From: Chara braunii
Taxonomy: Eukaryota; Streptophyta; Charophyceae; Charales; Characeae
DNA: 41,433 nucleotides
Assembly (NCBI GenBank): GCA_003427395.1
Contig: BFEA01000051.1
Location: 632,506 to 673,938, forward strand
Reading direction: 5' to 3'
The notes beneath the pieces are model-generated. The model saw nothing but the letters and a program-made list of their open reading frames with translations, was not told the DNA's origin and ran no database searches. A program made the translations under genes and the position numbers. This document shows positions 20,986 to 30,375 of this stretch, piece after piece. Position 1 is the first letter of the stretch; every line of letters starts with the position of its first letter.

Positions 20986-22825
20986 TTGCTAGCGCATATG
21001 GAAAATAGATGGAAGGAAACACGGATTAGAGGGAAACTGCATAGATACAAAACAAAAGGGATGATGGACACCCGTTTTTTCGCCATGGCCAGAGTAAGGA
21101 CAGGTAAAACCACCATAGAGACGCTGCATGACCCATCACAACCCCGGGGGCCAGTGGCCACGTCGACAACCGGGTGTGTTAGGATAGCAAAGGATTTCTT
21201 CCAAGACCTCTTTAAGTCAAGGTGTAAGGAAAAACCATACGAACAGAGGATAATAGAATTAAACGAGTTTCTGATCCATTGCAAAAACACTTATTGAAGC
21301 AGCAAAAAAAAGCTCTAGAGATTCTATTATCCAAGGAAGAGGTGTGGTCGACACTCATGCAAATGAAAAAGGAAAAAACCCGTGAAATAGATGGGTTGCC
21401 TAAGAAATTTTGGGAGACCATGTTGATTACTTTAACGCAAAACCTGATGGTTTACTATAACGTAGTATGAATCATGGGTCAAATGGGGGAATTGGTGGGA
21501 CAAGGTGTCTTGACCCTGCTGTATAAGGAAGGGGATCAAATTAACATAAGAAAGTATAAACCGATCACCCTTTGAACTGTGGTGTATAAATTAGTGGCAA
21601 AGGCACTGACAAACCGCCTGGGGGAGGTGATGGGGGGCATTATCCACCCGACAAAGATTTGCTTCATTAGAGGGCCGAAAATCCAGGACAACATCCTGCT
21701 GGTTAATGAGGTCATCAAATTATCAAGGCAATCTAAACACAATGCTGCCATTATCTTTGTTGATTTTCAAAAGACATATGACCATGTTGACTTAATTTTC
21801 TGGACAAATGCCTCGAGAGGATGAATTTTGGCCCAACCTTTAGAACGCGGGTTGAAATCTTGCATCAAAACGCCACGACTGTTGTCCAAGATTCCAAGTT
21901 AATCGTAGACTGACCCATGCTATACACCTAGAACGGTCGGTGAGGCAAGGAGACCCTATCACCCATTTTCTCTTCGCCATTATTATAAAGACCCTTGCAA
22001 CAAACTTAAGGGTCCACAAACACCTTCAAAAGATAAGGCTCTCCTCTATCCAAGAGGACGCCATCCCGATCTGCTCTCTTTTTGTAGATGATGTTACCAT
22101 AATGATAGATGCATCCCATGGCAACATGCTGGAAGTCAAAAAGCTGATGGAATGTTTTTGTTCCCTCTCAGATATGACAGTTGATTGGGGCAACAAGACA
22201 CAAGGATGGTGGATTCATTACTAGGTAGGGAGACCATCTCACACCCCAAATATTAGGTGGATGCCCACCGAAGCCCCAATTAGAATCTTTGGGGTCCAGA
22301 TGACAGCAGAGGGGAAACAACCTTGAATGATGAATGACTCACGCAACCCGTCCTAGGGAAACTAACCCAGTGGAAAGACCGACATACTTCCTTAATGGGT
22401 CGGTCCCTTGTAATCAACAATATAATTTTGGCGGCTCTTAGGATAAAACAACAATCTGGGTTCTCAGTAAACCTGCAATAACTTTCCTCCAGAGACAGAT
22501 GGCAACTTTCTTATGAAGAGGGAATCACGAGTGTCTGAGGGTCATCAGTAAACTGGTCTGACATTCAATGATTGTACTACCAAAAGCTAGAGGGGGGGCC
22601 TAGGGATAAACGACCCGATCACTCAAATGATGGCCTTAACCCTTCAGTGGGTAAAAGGTCTTCGCTTTTCCGCACAAGTGCCATGGCAACCTTTGGCCTT
22701 GCAGCAGATTGCTAGGCTAGCGCCACCTACACCCCCTGAGGTAGAACCGAAGACGTGGCTTGAAGACAGATGCTGGACCATACCGCAAAAATTATCCTGA
22801 GTCAATGTCGAGGGAGGGTCAGATA
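20986..22825 (+). pseudogene. Reverse transcriptase (LINE copy 2)
   Basis: Blocks in order: RIRGKLHRYKTKGMMDTRFF, EIDGLPKKFWETM, GQGVLTLLYKEGD, RKYKPITL, KICFIRGPKIQDNIL, motif A FVDFQKTYDHVD (21756 on), motif B RQGDP (21943-21957), motif C FVDD (22081-22092), INNIILAAL, and QWVKGLRFSAQVPWQPLALQ. Motif C is FVDD where copy 1 has FADD; both aspartates remain. The domain changes frame at least four times and carries several stops. The nested element starts at 22826, 13 bases after the start of the duplicated target. Confidence 0.92.
22813..22825. repeat. Left target-site duplication of nested element
   Basis: GGAGGGTCAGATA, exact copy at 26151-26163, directly after a poly(A). Confidence 0.92.
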
Positions 22826-23635
22826 GAGGCAGTACATGTTCTCCTCAAACTTTAAGGTGTTTCCTCGAAATTGGGGGCAGTGAGGGGCGCATCGCGACCG
22901 GAAGCGCTGCGCCTCGCCGATGGGCTACGAAGAAGCGGGCAGACGCGGACAATGCGTGGCGATGAAGGGCGACGGGGAACAATAGTGAGCGGCGAGGTGC
23001 GAAGGAAGAGGATTCAATTCATCGGCATGTTATGAAGAAGTAGACGAAAGCATGAGGTGTGAGCAGGGAGCAGTAGCGAGTGGTGAGGTGCGAAGGAAGA
23101 GGGTTTAGGGTAGGGGGTTGGGGTGGGTGGCTATAGCCGCTGTGTAAACTACTTTTGGTGGATTTCGCCAATTAGGAAGGCGTCGAGGACGACGACTTAG
23201 TGGAAGGCTGCAACTAGGGTTGTGTAGTCGGGATGCTGCTTCGCTCGTCAAGGTGAGTGCTTCTATTCGGGAAAGAACATGAGCTCCGCTTTAATGATAC
23301 GGTGTTCGGCCTTCCCCGTCTTAAGAGATGCTAGTCCGGGTAAGGGGAGAGCGGTTTTTCTTTGGTATTTTCGACGTTGCTTTTCTACAGGTTTATGTCC
23401 TTCGCACGCATAAATATGGTCAGTTGGCTATGCTAGTCACAGTGTAAATGTGGCGGAGGAAGTTACCAATCAACTAAGGGATTGACATCACCAAGATTGG
23501 AAGTGAGTTGAAGATGTTATGTGGGGTAGCATGTGGTAAGTGCTAGTGGTGATTTAAAGCTTGGGCGATGGGATTGATCTCCCCACTCCTTCCTCAATTG
23601 GGTGGTGAATGAATGTTTAGTAGGGTTTGAACCCC

Positions 23636-23779
23636 AATATTGTAGTGTAATTGTAACAATCAATGTGATAAATATTAAACATTCATATTAAAATAAAATT
23701 AAGATATATATCTTCATTTGATCTTAATATGAATGTTTAATATTTATCACATTGATTGTTACAATTACACTACAATATT
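23636..23779. repeat. 56-bp perfect inverted repeat, 32-base spacer
   Basis: The arm 23636-23691 starts AATATTGTAGTGTAATTG and is matched exactly in inverted orientation by 23724-23779. The spacer contains the 14-bp palindrome AAGATATATATCTT (23701-23714). The whole is 144 bp and strongly AT-rich, unlike its GC-balanced surroundings. It has the shape of a MITE, but I see no clear target duplication (CCCC left, CTCCCC right). Confidence 0.93.
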
Positions 23780-24529
23780 CTCCCCTGCGACGACTCGCTG
23801 ACAGGTTTGGTGAGGTGGAGTCGCACTGTCTTCTTATCCCTGGGGGGTTGAAAATGGCCGTTGATGTCTTCGGTGTTAGCATCACCTTGATCCTTAGTGG
23901 CTAACAGTGAGAGGAGGATGATCCTCTTTCCCCGAAGATGGTGGGGTAGGGTTTGAGGGGAAAGGTGGTAAGTAGGTGGGGGTTGAGGAAGTGGGGAAGG
24001 AGTTTTTTTAGGGGGAAAAACTCTATTGTTGAGGATAAAAATTTTGATTAGGATATTTTTTGCGATTTGGTGTAAATAGCTGCTAACGATTTTTGTGATC
24101 TTCGTGTTCTGATTAGAAGTTCAACAAAAATTGTAAGTGATTTCTCCGAATTTTAATATTCTCTACCCCATAATTGTTGTTGATGGATTTTATTAGATTG
24201 ACAAGGTTTAACTACGATCTTGAAAGAAGTTCTCACAACTTTCTCAAATATGTGCTTAGCCTAATTGTCTTTGCTAAACGTTTCTTAAACCGTGGTTTGA
24301 GAAACTGATTCAAAAATCCTTCGTGGATATCAGAACCTTGATTCTTGACCTTTGAGCTAGTGTTCCGGATTTGTAACTCCAAATTTCTGATTAATTCTTA
24401 AATTGATTTGTAATAGACTATGAAGGGAAGCTTCTAATTCTCTAGTTACATATGGTAAATAGCTTCGAAATTGATTTGTTTTTTGAGAAGTTCGATGAAT
24501 GTTTTGAAATTTTGATTCGAGGTTGACAC

Positions 24530-25960
24530 TGGTCAGGCGTATAGTGGGGGAACTGGATGGATGGATATCAAGCGTCCTGCTGATGAGGGGCCTAGTTGGC
24601 AGGATGGAGTCAGAGTATAGCAGCATCAGAGATGATGACTCTTCTGCAGTAAGTCTTGTTGGAGTGGGGGAATGGGGATTGATGTGTGGTTCTGGGTGAA
24701 TAGCCTGACCAGTGGCTGAAGGAGTCTGGAACTAAAGGAGGGATGATTTAGGAATTTTTTAGTGGCCCATCTGAGGCCGTGTCAACACTGTCACGTCTTA
24801 AGCACACAGCGGCCCGATGCCAGAACGACGCCGACTGGTGATGGTGTTTTGGTTACGCCGCCCTGTAACCTGAGTTAGACAGGGGCATGAGGCCTGGTAG
24901 AGAGATCTGGGGAATTGCCGAGGGTGGAAGGCATTCTAGTGACCTCCCATGGACTTTCAGCAGGACGACGACGATTGGAGTTGGAGCAGGTTGTGCTGCT
25001 CTGTAACTTAACAGGGGGGCGTGGGACCTAGTAAAGACTTTGCATGAGGGTGGGACGGTGGAGGTAGGTTGTGGCTGGTCTGCTGAGTAGTTCCTGGGTA
25101 GCATGACCTTCTGTTTCTTTCCAGGCTCCTATTTAGTTTCCATTTGTTGCAGAAACTTTAGTCTCATTTTTTTAGAAACTTGCTACTGTTCTCAGAACCT
25201 TTCTAAGGCAAGGTGCTGGTGGCAAGAAGTTGTGGTGATATGATGGTGTGGGAGGATGCGCTCGACGACGAAGGGGCTAGCCTGCATAGATGAAATAGGG
25301 CATAGCAACGGTGGAGATGGTGGCTCCATTGTGGTAAGACTTGCCGGAGTAGGGTGGGGGAAGGTTTTTTGTGAGATGTTCGTAACCAGTGCCCGAACGA
25401 GGGATGATCAGATCTATATTGTTAGTTGATACCGGGTAGCAGGAAGGGGAAGATTGGTCCTAGGGATTGCTGAGCAATGAGGTGGGTGCGCGGACAGAGG
25501 AGGGATTAGTGTTTAGGGGTTAGGTCTAATTAGCAGGGCGGGGTGGGGTGACAATGATTGGTGCTGGAGCGTAGGTGCTCTGTAACCAGGGGTGGAGCTT
25601 GAGACTATTGGAGCTATGCCAAGGGTGGAAGGCATAACCATCTTGTTCAACACAGCTGATGCCGAGGCAGTGACCTTGTAACCTTCGGGGGCTTTTCAGT
25701 TAAGGAAGTTGTCGAGGGAGGAAGACACTTTCTGTCTGTCAGAACCAGCTCGGTCAGTACGGGGGCAGTTGGTGTTGCCCTGTCATCCTAGCAGGGGGGG
25801 TATGAGATCTAGCGAGTTCTGTTGTGAGGACTGAACATCTGGGCTACGGTCTTTCCTCTGTGGTGCGACGAAAGAGCTGGATTGTTGGTGGTTTTTGTTT
25901 TCCTTTCTTCCTGGCTTTAGGCTAATCAAACTTTTCTTGTATGTTCCTAGTTTAGTTCTC
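24530..25960 (+). repeat. Two diverged tandem copies of about 700 bp inside the nested element
   Basis: Corresponding points: AGGGGCCTAG 24586 and AGGGGCTAG 25272; AGGGTGGAAGGCAT 24921 and 25622; the CTGTAACTTAACAGGGG phrase near 25001 and its match near 25779; TTTCTTTCCAGGCT 25115 and TTTCTTCCTGGCT near 25903. Offsets are about 690, 700, 780 and 790, so indels have accumulated. Within each copy the GTAACYTRRCAGGGG phrase occurs twice. Confidence 0.7.
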
Positions 25961-25998
25961 AGGAAATTTTCTGATGGGTTCCTGAACGTATTTGCTAT

Positions 25999-26116
25999 GG
26001 GACGCTGGACCCAGTTCCCAATTTGTGCCAATCTGTGAGGATATGGTTGTATCTATGGGACGCTGAACCCGGTTTCCAGCAAGCGTTGCTCCTCATAAGT
26101 AGATGGAGCTTGACTG

Positions 26117-26120
<4 letters not shown>
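25999..26120 (+). other. Two Y modules at the 3' end of the nested element
   Basis: GGGACGCTGGACCCAGTTCC at 25999 and GGGACGCTGAACCCGGTTTC at 26057, the second continuing CAGCAAGCGTTGCTCC and AGATGGAGC. This matches the LINE Y module. The poly(A) starts 20 bases after AGATGGAGC, with no Z hairpin between. Confidence 0.82.
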
Positions 26121-26150
<30 letters not shown>

Positions 26151-26152
<2 letters not shown>

Positions 26153-26163
26153 AGGGTCAGATA
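26151..26163. repeat. Right target-site duplication of nested element
   Basis: GGAGGGTCAGATA, exact copy of 22813-22825. Confidence 0.92.
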
Positions 26164-27760
26164 AACAGGCGGCCAGGCAAGACTTACAAAAAGACCCCCT
26201 TTGGGCCACGATACGAAAGACATGGCGCAAGCTGCCCCTACCCAACAAAGTCCCACCAATGCGATGGGAAGAAGTGACCCGACAACCGCTGTTCGGAAAT
26301 CGATGGGTAACAAGCCTCGAAAGTAGGGTCCTCCATGGCAATGAAAACCCTTGGAAAGGTTGGGTCAAAAATGGTGTCCTTCGAGTCAAGGATATCTGGG
26401 GCCAAGAAACCAAACACTGGCTCTCAGTGTCTAGACTAAGAAAGAAACTGAAATACTGCCATAAAGTGGGAGAAGCGTTGGAGACCCTTATTTTCGCTAT
26501 TCCCCTCGATTGGATCCGAATTTTAAGAAAAGGGCCGGTGGTGATACAGGGAGATTGGGTGGGGTTCTGGGTTACTGAGGGGCTGGTTGGAAGTGTAGTA
26601 TACACCCGCCAGGCTGGCAGGGGGAAGGAGCAGGAAGTGATCGCAAACCATTTCAGAATAAAAACTGGCAATACTCTAAAACAGGTACAGCCAGAAGAGA
26701 CAGCATGGTACCCGAGGTCAGGGATATACTGTATTCGTGTCCTCAAAGAAAAGGATCAATGGCGAGCATACAAGCCGAACAAACCAATCCAAGAGCTCTC
26801 GCTAGACCCCGATGAGTGGATATGGACTCAGCAATATGGGAGTGGGAGGTCCGGGGTGAGGCGGCTCCAGTCTCTCTCAGTCAAGGCAGCCTATTGAATG
26901 CTGCGTCCAAGAGTAAATCTGAAAGACGTGGTGGAGGCATGGCGGATGAAACATCTAAACGTGGGGAGAGACACACTGCGACCAGTTAAATGGTTTAGGG
27001 CGAGCAGGGCCATGCCGGGGAAACTAGCTAGCTTCACTCTAGTGGCAGGTGGAGCATAGGTCCTTGCAAACCAACGACTGGCTGGTAGACAGAACGAGGC
27101 TCGAATCAAAGGGACTAGCACTCCCATGGTGCAAGATATGCACAACATCCTTCCCGGCTTGAAAATGGCCTGAACCATAGAGCGCATGTTCTTGCAATGC
27201 CCGACAGCAATATGGCTATGGAGGTGGTGGGACCGCATATGGAGACAACTAGGCACCTCACAACCGTGGCCATGGGGATTGAAGAGCACTGCTCTGTGAG
27301 GCACGGGCCCAGAACAAGCTACCCCTTTTGAAGAAAAAATGTTTAAGATAGGGCACCGGGCAGTTATTTGGGCAATCTGGTGGAGACGATGCACAGTCGA
27401 AATGGAACACCGGGATGAAACAGAATTCACCAATTCAATTAAAGAACAAATACAAAATGACATTTACATTCAATGGGAAAGATTCAAAGAAAAGATCACA
27501 TATCTACATTCTAAACCGGAAATTAGACAACACATAGAGAGGCTCGGCACAGACTGGCTGGGCGGGGGGCAAGGGGGTTGGATCGCCAAGGTAACATGGA
27601 AGGGAGTGGAGGAGGGGGAAGACATAGAGGAAGGGGAGGAGGTGGAAGACATATATGTTTCCAGAACTGGACAAACATCGACCCCTCCATCCCACTTCGG
27701 CCCCTCTCAGACTTTGCTGAATTTTTCCCACCGGTCCCCCTCCCTTAGCTTTGGTTGAGA
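26164..27760 (+). pseudogene. C-terminal region of LINE ORF2 (copy 2, after the nested element)
   Basis: An open stretch to 26897 encodes the region after the reverse transcriptase, with FGNRWVTSL, KDIWGQETKHWLSVSRL and LSLDPDEWIWTQQYGSG. This part is deleted in copy 1. Then, with frame changes, come a finger region (PWCKIC about 27127, MFLQCP about 27187), FEEKMFKIGHRAVIWAIWW, and DWLGGGQGGWIAKVTWKG. The tail is acidic (EEGEDIEEGEEVED) then proline-rich. In the alternative frame WTNIDPSIPLRPLSDF matches the end of copy 1 up to a TAG near 27748. An ORF that seems to start with poly-Lys is a chimera of the nested poly(A) and this region. Confidence 0.88.
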
Positions 27761-27852
27761 TGGAATTGTACCAGGGGGTGAGTGGCTAACGCTTTGAATG
27801 CAGAGTGAGTGAGGAGTAGACTACTCCACCGGACACTATATAGGCTTGATCA

Positions 27853-27888
27853 GTCAATCCCCTGGGTCGCAGGGCAATCAATGCTGGC
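27853..27888 (+). other. Module X, LINE copy 2
   Basis: GTCAATC, arms CCCTG/CAGGG around GGTCG, then CAATCAATGCTGG. Confidence 0.75.
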
Positions 27889-27922
27889 AGGCCCTTCTCA
27901 GACATTCTCATTTTCTGTATAT

Positions 27923-27975
27923 GGGACGCTGGGCCCGTTTTCCAGCAGGTGATGCTCCCCACCAATAGCTGGAGC
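27923..27975 (+). other. Module Y, LINE copy 2
   Basis: GGGACGCTGGGCCCGTTTTC, then CAGCAGGTGATGCTCCCCAC and CAATAGCTGGAGC. The arms GCTGGG/TCCAGC keep pairing through a G-T wobble. Confidence 0.8.
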
Positions 27976-27985
27976 CTCTCCCCAG

Positions 27986-28023
27986 GTGCTAGTGGTGTCT
28001 GCTCTTATCAGCACCACTAACAC
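27986..28023 (+). other. Module Z, terminal hairpin of LINE copy 2
   Basis: GTGCTAGTGGTG pairs with CACCACTAACAC (one mismatch) around TCTGCTCTTATCAG. The poly(A) follows 15 bases later. Confidence 0.8.
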
Positions 28024-28033
28024 TGGTGGGGGA

Positions 28034-28037
<4 letters not shown>

Positions 28038-28080
<43 letters not shown>
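28038..28080 (+). repeat. Poly(A) tail of LINE copy 2, 43 A
   Basis: Uninterrupted A run after GGGGGAGGTT. Its purity contrasts with the decayed coding sequence and may reflect later slippage. Confidence 0.9.
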
Positions 28081-28082
<2 letters not shown>

Positions 28083-28085
28083 CGT

Positions 28086-28099
28086 CAAACTGGTTTCTA
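28086..28099. repeat. Right target-site duplication of LINE copy 2
   Basis: CAAACTGGTTTCTA, exact copy of 20441-20454. Confidence 0.85.
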
Positions 28100-28979
28100 A
28101 ATGAAACATGCAAGAGTAGAGAAGTCAGGATATTGTGGCGGTCTAGGTCTATGTCGGGACAGCCGCCACCCCTGGCACTAAGTCTTGTCATCTTTACCAG
28201 GTGACCAGGTCATTGTGTCGACCTGCGACTTGCTTGATTGTCCCAGTCGGCACTGACATCTCTGAGATATGTTGCGAGGAGACCGTTGTAGTTTCATTGT
28301 TACTTGGGCAAAGTGCAAACAACAGTTGTTTTTTCTTTCAGAAAAAAAATATTATAAGTTCGATAACACTGAAGAAAACAAAACACGTTTTTGTATTGAA
28401 AAAGAAGAAAGTCGTTACCAAACAATGGTTGGGCTGGGGCAGAATCTGAGCTACTGTGGTGGGGGGTAGACCTGCTTGAACTGAAACTTCCTCCACACGG
28501 TAAGGATAAGAATCCAGAATGCACCCTTGTTTAAGGTTCCTAAGCGGTTGGGGTGCTGTGAGGGCCTGCCACACTGCTTGTCGTGGGGTCCTAATGACAT
28601 CGGCCGGCACTGGAGCAGCCCGCTGCTTGCGGTCTGTTGCATCTTCTGCCATTAAGAGCCACACCACCATTCTCACCTGCAATGCCTATACTTTCCATTC
28701 CAGGTCCAGAACTGCTAGTCCCCCTCTGTTCTTCGGCTAAACTGTCTTCCTCCATGCCATCCTTTCTCATCGTGTCCTCAGCTGTTGGATCCCCTGCCCA
28801 TAAGAATCTGGCCAATGCCCCCGAAGGTCCCCAGGCTGGTGCCGTGTTGGTGCATGCACTGCTGTCACGTACCAGAGTATGGACATGAGAGAATTGTTGA
28901 TTAGGATGGCTCTGCTGAATACCCCGACAGAGGTCCTTCGATCCATGATGATGCCCGTCCAATAGCAGCTATTAAGTCT

Positions 28980-28990
28980 GAGACTTGCGT
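28980..28990. repeat. Left target-site duplication of LINE tail insertion
   Basis: GAGACTTGCGT, exact copy at 29146-29156. Confidence 0.85.
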
Positions 28991-29145
28991 CCTTTTTTTT
29001 TTTTTTTTTTTTTCTTTTCTTCTGAAGCATCCAAGTGAGACCTATTATGGGAGGTGATAAAAGCATCTCCCACTAAAAGGACCCCCGTAAAAGATGGCTC
29101 CAATGTATTGGTGGGGAGCTGCACCTGCTGGAAACCAGGTCCAGA
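28991..29145 (-). mobile_element. 155-bp 5'-truncated LINE tail insertion
   Basis: On the minus strand it starts at the base of a Y hairpin (CTGGA/TCCAG, 29128-29144). It continues GCAGGTGCAGCTCCCCACC, carries a Z hairpin (29045-29076), and ends in AAAGAAAAG plus a 22-23-A tail (about 28993-29014). An 11-bp duplication flanks it. Only the last part of the LINE 3' UTR was copied, an extreme case of 5' truncation. It sits inside an older LINE fragment of the other group. Confidence 0.9.
29045..29076 (-). other. Module Z in the LINE tail insertion
   Basis: On the minus strand TTAGTGGGAG pairs with CTCCCATAA around ATGCTTTTATCAC. Compared with the Z stem of LINE copy 2 (TAGTGGTG/CACCACTA) several stem pairs have changed on both sides, while the loop word GCTYTTATCA is kept. 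Confidence 0.78.
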
Positions 29146-29230
29146 GAGACTTGCGTTTCTTTGGCCGAGGCGGATGCCAGTCTTATCCCCAGACATCTGA
29201 TCGCCATTCCTTCTGGAAGGTGCCTGCATT

Positions 29231-30145
29231 GCTTACAGGACTCTGCAGACTGTACAGGAATCAGCCTCCTGATAAATCAGTGAAACTCCGACGAAACAGT
29301 CTGTCACAGCCCCTCATTAGCTGTCCTCTTCTCCATGGGACACACAGTGTTCCGTGAAGTCATTGTTTTGAGTTATGTAGTCGAAGTGTTCCCGCTGCAG
29401 TCGCCAGTTCGAGGGCTGCCTGCAGAGTTTGGTTTTGTTGTTTATTTTTCTTTCGGTGGGTGGGATTGTCTCAGCAGAGATCTTTTTGTCATTTCTTTTT
29501 TCTTTCCTCGGCCGTACGTGGCTTCACCAGAGATCAACTTTGTCGCCGATTTTTTTTCCTTTGGCAGAGTGGCACAACATTTGCTGGCCTTCTCTTTTTT
29601 GTTTTTATTTCAGTCAGCCTTGGGATTCCAAGTGGCATTCCGGGCTCATTCGGTTTCACTGCCGTTTTTCTCTGATGTTTGAGTACAAATACATAGCACG
29701 CCTGTTTCGATGGAAAGAAGGCAGATGACTTCTTAGCAACCAGGTCATGGGCTCTACCCCAAAAAGNGGGGGGGGGGGGGGGATCAGAGTTTTTTTNTTA
29801 CTTCTCTAGGCCCGATTCGAGCTCAAGCCTGTGTGTGAACAGTTGATGGGTGTACCACTTTCTTTTTTTTTACTAAGGTAAATTCTTCTCTCAATTTCAC
29901 CTTTCATTACCTGCCTACGAGTACTACTAAGCCTCTACAGGGGATCCCTGCAAGCATAGCTACCTCTCACAATCAAGGGGACACATGTTGCCCCCCGCCC
30001 TGATCGGCAGTGATCGGGGAGTAGGGTGGGGGGCGCTAACACAAAGACCGAGCATTTTGCCAGTAGCTGCGCCCTCCATCCAGCCCCCCTGCCCCTGTCA
30101 GGTAAGAGCAGTGTCGAGGGCCAGCAAAACATATTATCTGTCGGA
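29231..30145. other. No recognisable gene
   Basis: GC-balanced sequence with overlapping ORFs of about 100 codons and none recognised. Ambiguous bases at 29767 and 29797 flank a G run (29768-29782) and a T run, probably unresolved homopolymers. Confidence 0.4.
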
Positions 30146-30147
30146 CG

Positions 30148-30197
<50 letters not shown>
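30146..30197. repeat. Compound (GC)n(GA)n microsatellite
   Basis: (CG/GC)n at 30146-30162 then (GA)n at 30163-30197. It produces Arg-Ala and Arg-Glu runs in an ORF that otherwise belongs to the chromovirus fragment. Confidence 0.95.
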
Positions 30198-30200
<3 letters not shown>

Positions 30201-30326
30201 CCACACATGTGGCCTACCTCCCTCTCCCGAACACAATGCACCCTCACCAGTGCTGTATCGAAGAGCGAAGATGGATTGTGAAACATTTACCCCGTAGTGA
30301 ATATATTACACGCTGTCTTTTTTTAT

Positions 30327-30362
<36 letters not shown>

Positions 30363-30366
30363 TTTT
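30327..30366. repeat. (TTTA)n microsatellite
   Basis: About ten TTTA units directly upstream of the chromovirus coding remnant. Confidence 0.95.
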
Positions 30367-30375
30367 ATTTTACAA

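Larger units (their letters stand above)
22826..26150 (+). mobile_element. 3.3-kb non-autonomous retroelement with LINE-type 3' end
   Basis: An exact 13-bp duplication and a 30-A tail (26121-26150) show retrotransposition in the plus direction into LINE copy 2. The element has no ORF of note in any frame. It holds a CpG-rich 5' part (22870-23000), a 56-bp inverted repeat (23636-23779), two diverged copies of a block of about 700 bp (24530-25170 and 25220-25960), and two Y modules (25999 and 26057) just before the poly(A). The Y module is the LINE family's own, so this looks like an element mobilised in trans by that LINE. It lacks the Z hairpin found in the LINE copies. Confidence 0.88.
20455..28085 (+). 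mobile_element. L1-type LINE copy 2, 5'-truncated, split by a nested element
   Basis: A 14-bp direct repeat (20441-20454 and 28086-28099) brackets the remnant. Five bases (CCCGT) lie between the 43-A tail (28038-28080) and the right repeat. Without the nested 3.3-kb element and one of its 13-bp repeats the LINE is about 4.3 kb. It starts within the endonuclease and runs through the reverse transcriptase, a long C-terminal region and a 3' UTR with modules X, Y and Z. It is the same family as copy 1 but more decayed, with frameshifts as well as stops. Confidence 0.93.
28338..29230 (-). pseudogene. LINE ORF2 fragment, second group, minus strand
   Basis: Read on the minus strand, DRRTSVGVFSRAILINNSLM and SILWY match the block KHTSLMGRALAINNVVLVSLWY of LINE copy 1. 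Downstream in a second frame KNRGGLAVLDLEWK is the usual PK..GGLG..D block, followed by ALQVRMVVWLL. This is the end of the reverse transcriptase and the start of the C-terminal region. A 155-bp LINE tail is inserted at 28991-29145. Upstream of it the reading continues as far as about 29230 with little recognisable. At least one frameshift and one stop are present. Confidence 0.82.

Noticed and set aside
23100-23125. Telomere-like GGGTTTAGGGTAGGGGG
   Set aside because: Only one and a half degenerate units; no array.
26103-26897. 264-codon ORF starting with a poly-Lys run
   Set aside because: The start and Lys run come from the nested element's 3' end and poly(A). Only the part after 26151 is LINE coding sequence, so it is a chimera.
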